This document shows, piece by piece, positions 7,982 through 12,011 of a stretch of DNA of 12,011 nt. The notes beneath the pieces were generated by a model. The model searched no databases and was not told where the DNA came from. It saw only the letters and a program-made list of their open reading frames with translations. The position numbers and the translations under genes are program-made. Source of the stretch: Bacteroidota bacterium (lineage in GTDB: Bacteria; Bacteroidota; Ignavibacteria; UBA10030; UBA8401); assembly GCA_030824295.1 (NCBI GenBank), contig JAVBYA010000447.1, forward strand, positions 1 through 12,011. Reading direction: 5' to 3'. Each line of letters opens with the position of its first letter. Position 1 is the stretch's first letter.

Positions 7982-9205
7982 ATGAATACATATCCCATAC
8001 ATTCCGAACCTTCATCCGATAATCAGACAAATCCGTCTGAAATCGGACTCCGAATTCCCAGTATCAAAAAGATAATGCCCGGCCAGCGCCGCCGGAAGTT
8101 CAAACCGAACGCCGGTCTGGTGTGGTATCGACGCCTTCTGGACCGGTTGAAGAACGATTCGCAGTTCTTCCGCTCCTCCGTGCAGTTGGCGTTCGTGCTG
8201 CTCTGTGTCTGGATCGGCATCGAGTTCTATCTGTTCATGCAGTGGGGAATGTCCGGCGGTACGGAGCCGTATGTGGAGCGTCCCCCCGGCGTGGAAGGGT
8301 TCCTGCCGATCAGCGCGCTGATGGGTGCGATGCACTGGATGTACAGCGGCGCATTGAACACCATCCACCCTGCCGGCACCATGATCCTGCTCGGTTTCAT
8401 CGCCGCCAGCATCGTGATGAAGAAATCGTTCTGCAGCTGGATGTGTCCCATCGGCACACTCAGCGAATCGCTCTGGATGCTCGGACAGAAACTGTTCAAG
8501 AAGAACATCGCCGTCTGGCGCTGGCTGGATTATCCGCTCCGCTCCTTGAAATACCTGCTCCTCTTCTTCTTCGTCTCCGCCATCGGCGCCATGAGCGTCC
8601 GGGACCTGGATGTGTTCATCAACAGTCCCTACAACAAGGTTGCGGACATCAAGATGTATCTCTTCTTTGCCGACATCACCCCGTTCGCACTCTGGACGAT
8701 CATCATCCTGATGCTCTTCTCGGTGGTGATCAAGAACTTCTGGTGCCGCTATCTCTGTCCCTACGGCGCACTGCTCGGCATTGCCGGACTGCTCTCGCCG
8801 TTCCGCATCACCCGCGTGAAGGAATCGTGCATCGACTGTGAACTCTGCACGAAGGTCTGTCCGTCGAACATCAAGGTGCATGCGATCGGAGCGAAGAACT
8901 CTGCCAGCGGTATCGGTCAGGTGTGGAGCGATGAATGCACCAGCTGCCTCCGCTGCGTGGAGGAATGTCCGGTGAAAGAGACGCTGATCCTCCGCCGAAA
9001 GGAATCGTCCGCCACCGTGCAGCCGTGGGTCTTCGGCACGCTTGTGATCGGCGTGTTCATCGCCGTGACCGGACTTGGCATGCTGACCGGACGCTGGGCG
9101 AACAGCGTATCGAAGGACGAGTATCAGGTCCGTTTCCAGAAGCTCGATTCACCGCTCTACAACCACGCGCAAGGTTCCGTACCGCAGTACGGGCCGAACG
9201 ATTGA
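7982..9205 (+). CDS. Membrane polyferredoxin, NapH/CcoG-like 4Fe-4S protein
   Basis: A 407-residue inner-membrane protein carrying four cysteine clusters. Two CxxxCP motifs at membrane-helix ends, C151-SWM-C155-P and C255-RYL-C259-P, are the mark of the NapH/NosR/CcoG group. They are followed by two ferredoxin [4Fe-4S] motifs (C283, C286, C289, C293 and C319, C322, C325, C329). Hydrophobic segments lie near 66-86, 131-147, 189-205, 236-252 and 348-368. Such proteins pass electrons between the quinone pool, Fe-S carriers and periplasmic reductases, or assist cytochrome oxidase assembly (CcoG). The last 35 or so residues after the final helix are polar and not recognised. No good ribosome binding site precedes the ATG at 7982; an internal ATG at 8075 is an alternative. 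It stands between two hairpin structures, so it is probably its own transcription unit, between the Rrf2 gene and the nrf operon. Confidence 0.87.
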   Translation: MNTYPIHSEPSSDNQTNPSEIGLRIPSIKKIMPGQRRRKFKPNAGLVWYRRLLDRLKNDSQFFRSSVQLAFVLLCVWIGIEFYLFMQWGMSGGTEPYVERPPGVEGFLPISALMGAMHWMYSGALNTIHPAGTMILLGFIAASIVMKKSFCSWMCPIGTLSESLWMLGQKLFKKNIAVWRWLDYPLRSLKYLLLFFFVSAIGAMSVRDLDVFINSPYNKVADIKMYLFFADITPFALWTIIILMLFSVVIKNFWCRYLCPYGALLGIAGLLSPFRITRVKESCIDCELCTKVCPSNIKVHAIGAKNSASGIGQVWSDECTSCLRCVEECPVKETLILRRKESSATVQPWVFGTLVIGVFIAVTGLGMLTGRWANSVSKDEYQVRFQKLDSPLYNHAQGSVPQYGPND

Positions 9206-9220
9206 TCCATTGAACCAATG

Positions 9221-9251
9221 AACGCCGGCGGTTCCGACCGGCGTTTTTTTT
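9221..9251 (+). terminator. Rho-independent terminator after the polyferredoxin gene
   Basis: Perfect 8-bp stem AACGCCGG (9221-9228) and CCGGCGTT (9238-9245) with a nine-base loop, running directly into eight T (9244-9251). It starts 16 bp after the stop codon. It separates the polyferredoxin from the barrel-nrfHA operon. Confidence 0.9.
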
Positions 9252-9334
9252 GTGATGATATTCGGACAAACCGCTCCGCTGAAGATTTCCGGAGTGTCGT
9301 TCCACACTTCCTTCCACTATACAATGAGGTCCTT

Positions 9335-10585
9335 ATGCGAATACAAGCAACGCTACTCCTGCTGCTCATTCTGGCAACGATTCTGCCGGCACAATCCCTG
9401 CCGATCCGATGGAGCGGTGAGGCGCGCTTCCGCTCCGAAGCGGACGGTCGCGATTTCCGTCTGAATACTCCGCTCAATCTATATACCCTCTCCCGCATCC
9501 GTCTCGGCGCCGAGACAACACCGTCCGACCGCATCACGCTCAAAGTGACGCTGCAGGACAGCCGCACGTTCGGTCAGGAAGCTTCCACCATCGCCAACTC
9601 CGCGAACATCGACCTGTTCGAAGGGTATGTGCGGATCGATTCCTTGTGGAACTCCGGGATATCCGCACAACTCGGCCGCATGGCGCTCGCGTACGGCAAC
9701 GAACGGATCATCGGAGGACTCGGTTGGCAGAACTATGGACGCGTATTCGACGGTCTGCTCTTGAAAAGCCGATCCGAAGCACTGCGTCTGGACCTGTTCC
9801 TGATGAACGTCAGTGATAACAACACTGCTCCTGCATCTGTGAATGCCGCCGGAACGGCGTACACGTACGACAAAGGGATCACTCTCGCCGGTATCTATGC
9901 GACGCTGCCATTCTCTCCTGTGTTGTCGTTGGATCTCTATGGCATCCACGAACGTAACGGCAATCAGACAAAGAAAGACACGATCGACTATGCACTCACA
10001 ACACTCGGCGGTCTGATCAAAGGGACATCCGGCGCATTCTTCTATGACGCGGAAGCGGCGTTCCAGATCGGGGAGAACAAGAGGATTGAGGTTGCCGCAT
10101 ATATGACAGCCCTCAGTGCGGGTTATGCAATGAAAGGATCGTTCCTTTCCTCCTTGAGTGTCCATGCGGACATCATCTCCGGCACGTCACCGACCGGGAA
10201 GGAGTTCAATACGTTCACCGCGAATTACGCCACCGGTCATAAATTCTTTGGATTCATGGACTATTTCATTAATTTTCCGGTGCAGACCTTCCACCGCGGA
10301 CTTGCGGACCTTGCCCTGCGTACCTCGCTGTCGTGGAGCGACGGCATACACAGCCAACTCACGTTCCATCATTTCTCCGCCATGGAGAATCTCTCTTCCG
10401 CCGCCCCGCTGAACGTCACCGATGCGGGACAGGAAGCGGACATCATCACCACCATCAAGTATTCACCGGCGCTGCAGTTCGAATGCGGCGCAGCGGTCTT
10501 CATCCCGAACACCATCATGCGCACCGCGTTCAACGGCAGCGACCTTGGCGTATGGGGATATTTCACGACGCACCTTGTCTTCTGA
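9335..10585 (+). CDS. Alginate-export-family outer-membrane beta-barrel protein
   Basis: A 416-residue secreted protein. It opens with a signal peptide (MRIQATLLLLLILATILPAQS, likely cut near residue 20), which argues for the ATG at 9335 with AGG at 9327-9329 rather than an in-frame start further upstream that overlaps the terminator. The mature part is made of alternating hydrophobic strands and ends in THLVF, with the terminal phenylalanine typical of outer-membrane barrels. The segment SRIRLGAE...DRITLKVTLQDSRTFG (53-80) and the conserved block from LGR (113) through YGNER (120-124) to YGRVFDG (134-140) are characteristic of the alginate-export (AlgE-like) barrel family. There are no alginate synthesis genes here. 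It lies 27 bp before nrfH with no terminator between, so a channel role for small ions in nitrite respiration is plausible but unproven. Confidence 0.82.
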   Translation: MRIQATLLLLLILATILPAQSLPIRWSGEARFRSEADGRDFRLNTPLNLYTLSRIRLGAETTPSDRITLKVTLQDSRTFGQEASTIANSANIDLFEGYVRIDSLWNSGISAQLGRMALAYGNERIIGGLGWQNYGRVFDGLLLKSRSEALRLDLFLMNVSDNNTAPASVNAAGTAYTYDKGITLAGIYATLPFSPVLSLDLYGIHERNGNQTKKDTIDYALTTLGGLIKGTSGAFFYDAEAAFQIGENKRIEVAAYMTALSAGYAMKGSFLSSLSVHADIISGTSPTGKEFNTFTANYATGHKFFGFMDYFINFPVQTFHRGLADLALRTSLSWSDGIHSQLTFHHFSAMENLSSAAPLNVTDAGQEADIITTIKYSPALQFECGAAVFIPNTIMRTAFNGSDLGVWGYFTTHLVF

Positions 10586-10612
10586 ACCGACCACCCACTA
10601 ACTGAGCTTATT

Positions 10613-11218
10613 ATGAGAACACTTCTTCGCACCATCGGCGGATTGTACGACCGGTTCGGTCCGCCGCCGCAATGGAGGATCCCCGTCCTGCTCGCCGTCG
10701 GGTCGCTGTTCGGAATCGGACTGCTGACGCTCTACGTCGGCAACGCCACCTCGTACCTGTCCGACGACCCGCGCGCCTGCATGAACTGCCATGTGATGGC
10801 GCCGCAGTTCGCCACCTGGGAACGGAGCAGCCATGCCAGAGTGACGGTCTGCAACGACTGCCATGTACCGCACGATAACGCATTCATGAAGTACGCCTTC
10901 AAAGCGATGGACGGTTCGCGTCATTCCTTCATGTTCACCTTCCGGATGGAACCGCAGGTGATCCGCATCCACGATGCGGGCACGGCGGTGGTGCAGCAGA
11001 ACTGCATCCGTTGCCACTCCTCCCTCACGCAGAACGTCGCCGAGAGACTCGTCACGCTCGACGTGCAGAAGCACGGCGGCGGGAAACTCTGCTGGGAATG
11101 CCACCGCGAAACGCCGCACGGCCGGGTGAACAGTCTCTCCTCCGTTCCGTACGCCCGGGTCCCGATCCCAAGCACCATCGTCCCGGAATGGCTGAAAAAA
11201 GATATTTCAACGAAATGA
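10613..11218 (+). CDS. nrfH: Cytochrome c nitrite reductase small subunit, menaquinol dehydrogenase
   Basis: A 201-residue membrane-anchored tetrahaem cytochrome of the NapC/NirT family. It oxidises menaquinol on the outer face of the inner membrane and hands electrons to NrfA. One membrane helix (about 22-44) is followed by four CxxCH haem sites: C56-H60, C80-H84, C131-H135 and C160-H164. M62, two residues after the first haem histidine (CMNCHVMAPQ), fits the unusual methionine ligand of NrfH haem 1. The length is a little greater than the common 150-180 residues, mainly through a C-terminal tail (about 170-201). The ATG at 10613 has a weak GAG in front. It lies between the barrel gene and nrfA, 29 bp before the latter, in the usual nrfHA order for non-enteric bacteria. 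Confidence 0.95.
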   Translation: MRTLLRTIGGLYDRFGPPPQWRIPVLLAVGSLFGIGLLTLYVGNATSYLSDDPRACMNCHVMAPQFATWERSSHARVTVCNDCHVPHDNAFMKYAFKAMDGSRHSFMFTFRMEPQVIRIHDAGTAVVQQNCIRCHSSLTQNVAERLVTLDVQKHGGGKLCWECHRETPHGRVNSLSSVPYARVPIPSTIVPEWLKKDISTK

Positions 11219-11247
11219 CACTCTCCTCATCATAGAAAGGAACAACC

Positions 11248-12011
11248 ATGAAAATCACTGAGATCATCGAGAAGAAACCGTGGGTCGCCTGGGCATTGTT
11301 CTGCGGAACGATCGTTGCCGTCTTCCTGGTAGGATGGCTCGGCGCCTCGATCATGGAACGGCGCAGCGAGGCGGCGATGCAGTACCAATACGTGAAACCG
11401 ATCGCCGATTGGGAGCCGCGCAATGAAGTGTGGGGCGAGAACTTCCCGCGCGAGTACGAAACGTACAAGAGCACGGAGGACACCACCTACCGCAGCAAGT
11501 ACGGCGGCAATCTGAAGCGCGACCTGCTGGAAGAGGACCCGCTCAACGTCGTCCTCTGGGCCGGATACGCCTTCTCGCGCGATTACAATCAGGCGCGCGG
11601 ACACTACTACGCCATCAACGACATCCGGAACACGCTCCGCACCGGCGTCCCCCAGCCGGCCACATGCTGGTCCTGCAAGAGCCCGGATGTTCCGCGGCTG
11701 ATCAACAAGATGGGTGCAGCGAACTTCTACAAGGGTTCATGGGATTCGCTCGGCCACGAAGTGGTGAACAACATCGGCTGCCAGGATTGTCATGACCCGA
11801 AGTCGATGAACCTCCGCATCACTCGTCCCGCCCTTGCCGAAGCGTGGCAGCGTCAGGGGAAGGACATCAACAAGGCAACGCGGCAGGAGATGCGCTCGCT
11901 GGTCTGCGCGCAGTGCCATGTGGAGTACTACTTCAAAGGGAAGACGGAGAAATATCTCACCTTCCCGTGGGACAAAGGATTCTCTGCGGACCAGATGGAA
12001 GCGTACTATGA
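11248..12011 (+). CDS. nrfA: Cytochrome c nitrite reductase, catalytic subunit (partial, 3' end outside window)
   Basis: The first 254 residues of pentahaem NrfA, which reduces nitrite to ammonium with six electrons in the periplasm. The reading frame is open to the window edge. The diagnostic active-site haem is C140-WS-C143-K144, where lysine replaces histidine as haem ligand, within CWSCKSPDVPRLI. Haem 2 (C178-C181-H182) and haem 3 (C220-C223-H224) follow. R131 in LRTG fits the substrate-binding arginine, and E226-Y227 in HVEYYF fit the calcium/active-site pair. Haems 4 and 5 and the active-site histidine lie beyond the edge. The N-terminus has one hydrophobic helix (about 12-34) and no obvious AxA cleavage site, so it may stay as a membrane anchor. 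AAAGGA at 11236-11241, 6 bp before the ATG, supports the start. It follows nrfH directly. Confidence 0.97.
   Translation, partial: MKITEIIEKKPWVAWALFCGTIVAVFLVGWLGASIMERRSEAAMQYQYVKPIADWEPRNEVWGENFPREYETYKSTEDTTYRSKYGGNLKRDLLEEDPLNVVLWAGYAFSRDYNQARGHYYAINDIRNTLRTGVPQPATCWSCKSPDVPRLINKMGAANFYKGSWDSLGHEVVNNIGCQDCHDPKSMNLRITRPALAEAWQRQGKDINKATRQEMRSLVCAQCHVEYYFKGKTEKYLTFPWDKGFSADQMEAYY

Noticed and set aside
8012..8881. 289-codon open frame on the minus strand opposite the polyferredoxin gene
   Set aside because: The composition (H, E, D, R, G rich) is typical of antisense shadows. The + strand has membrane helices and four cysteine motifs.
9318..9323. TATACA as a -10 element for the barrel-nrfHA operon
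   Set aside because: It lies only 11 bp before the start codon, which would exclude the ribosome binding site from the transcript, and no -35 match is found at the right distance.
9218..9334. Upstream in-frame start at 9218 for the barrel protein
   Set aside because: It would add 39 residues ahead of a clear signal peptide and overlap the intrinsic terminator. The ATG at 9335 has an AGG at suitable distance.

Overview
The window (about 12 kb; genes near 55-60% G+C by eye, with strong C/G preference at third codon positions) reads as part of the chromosome of an anaerobic or facultative, Gram-negative, respiring bacterium. It has a secreted beta-barrel protein, pyruvate:ferredoxin oxidoreductase and a quinol-linked nitrite-ammonifying cytochrome system. 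The mixed-quality ribosome binding sites, the PFOR/dihydroorotate-dehydrogenase-like gene pair, an alginate-export-type barrel beside nrfHA, and word-like dispersed repeats together suggest the FCB group (Ignavibacteria/Chlorobi/Bacteroidota-like). That placement is inference; there is no rRNA or other marker gene here. All recognised genes are on the + strand.

Layout. (1) 39-647: HD-domain nucleotidase-like protein. (2) 648-924: spacer with a CACAGATT-type repeat and a hairpin repeat that is split by a second palindrome. (3) 925-1689: DEDDh (DnaQ/ExoX-type) 3'-5' exonuclease. (4) 1690-2736: a gene-free repeat island of over 1 kb, holding a 184-bp tandem duplication, several hairpin repeats, two copies of a terminator-like T-rich element and a nested heptamer satellite. 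(5) 2737-7883: an apparent operon with an operator-like inverted repeat in front: nifJ (PFOR), a DHOD-like flavoprotein that lacks the usual catalytic cysteine, and an Rrf2-family regulator that keeps three cysteines for an Fe-S cluster. It ends with a strong hairpin. (6) 7982-9205: a NapH/CcoG-like membrane polyferredoxin, closed by a clear rho-independent terminator at 9221-9251. (7) 9335-12011: an outer-membrane barrel protein, nrfH and nrfA; nrfA runs off the right edge.

How the genes may work together. PFOR oxidises pyruvate to acetyl-CoA and reduces ferredoxin. The Rrf2 protein, translated directly behind the DHOD-like gene, is a natural candidate for controlling this operon in response to Fe-S status, oxygen or nitric oxide. 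NrfH takes electrons from menaquinol and passes them to NrfA, which reduces nitrite to ammonium in the periplasm. The neighbouring barrel may serve that periplasmic process by letting small molecules through the outer membrane. The polyferredoxin could link cytoplasmic Fe-S electron carriers to the membrane pool. The last two roles are inference from position and fold. The features most worth a second look are the repeat island, the catalytic-residue loss in the PFOR-linked DHOD homologue, and the barrel gene inside the nrf operon.
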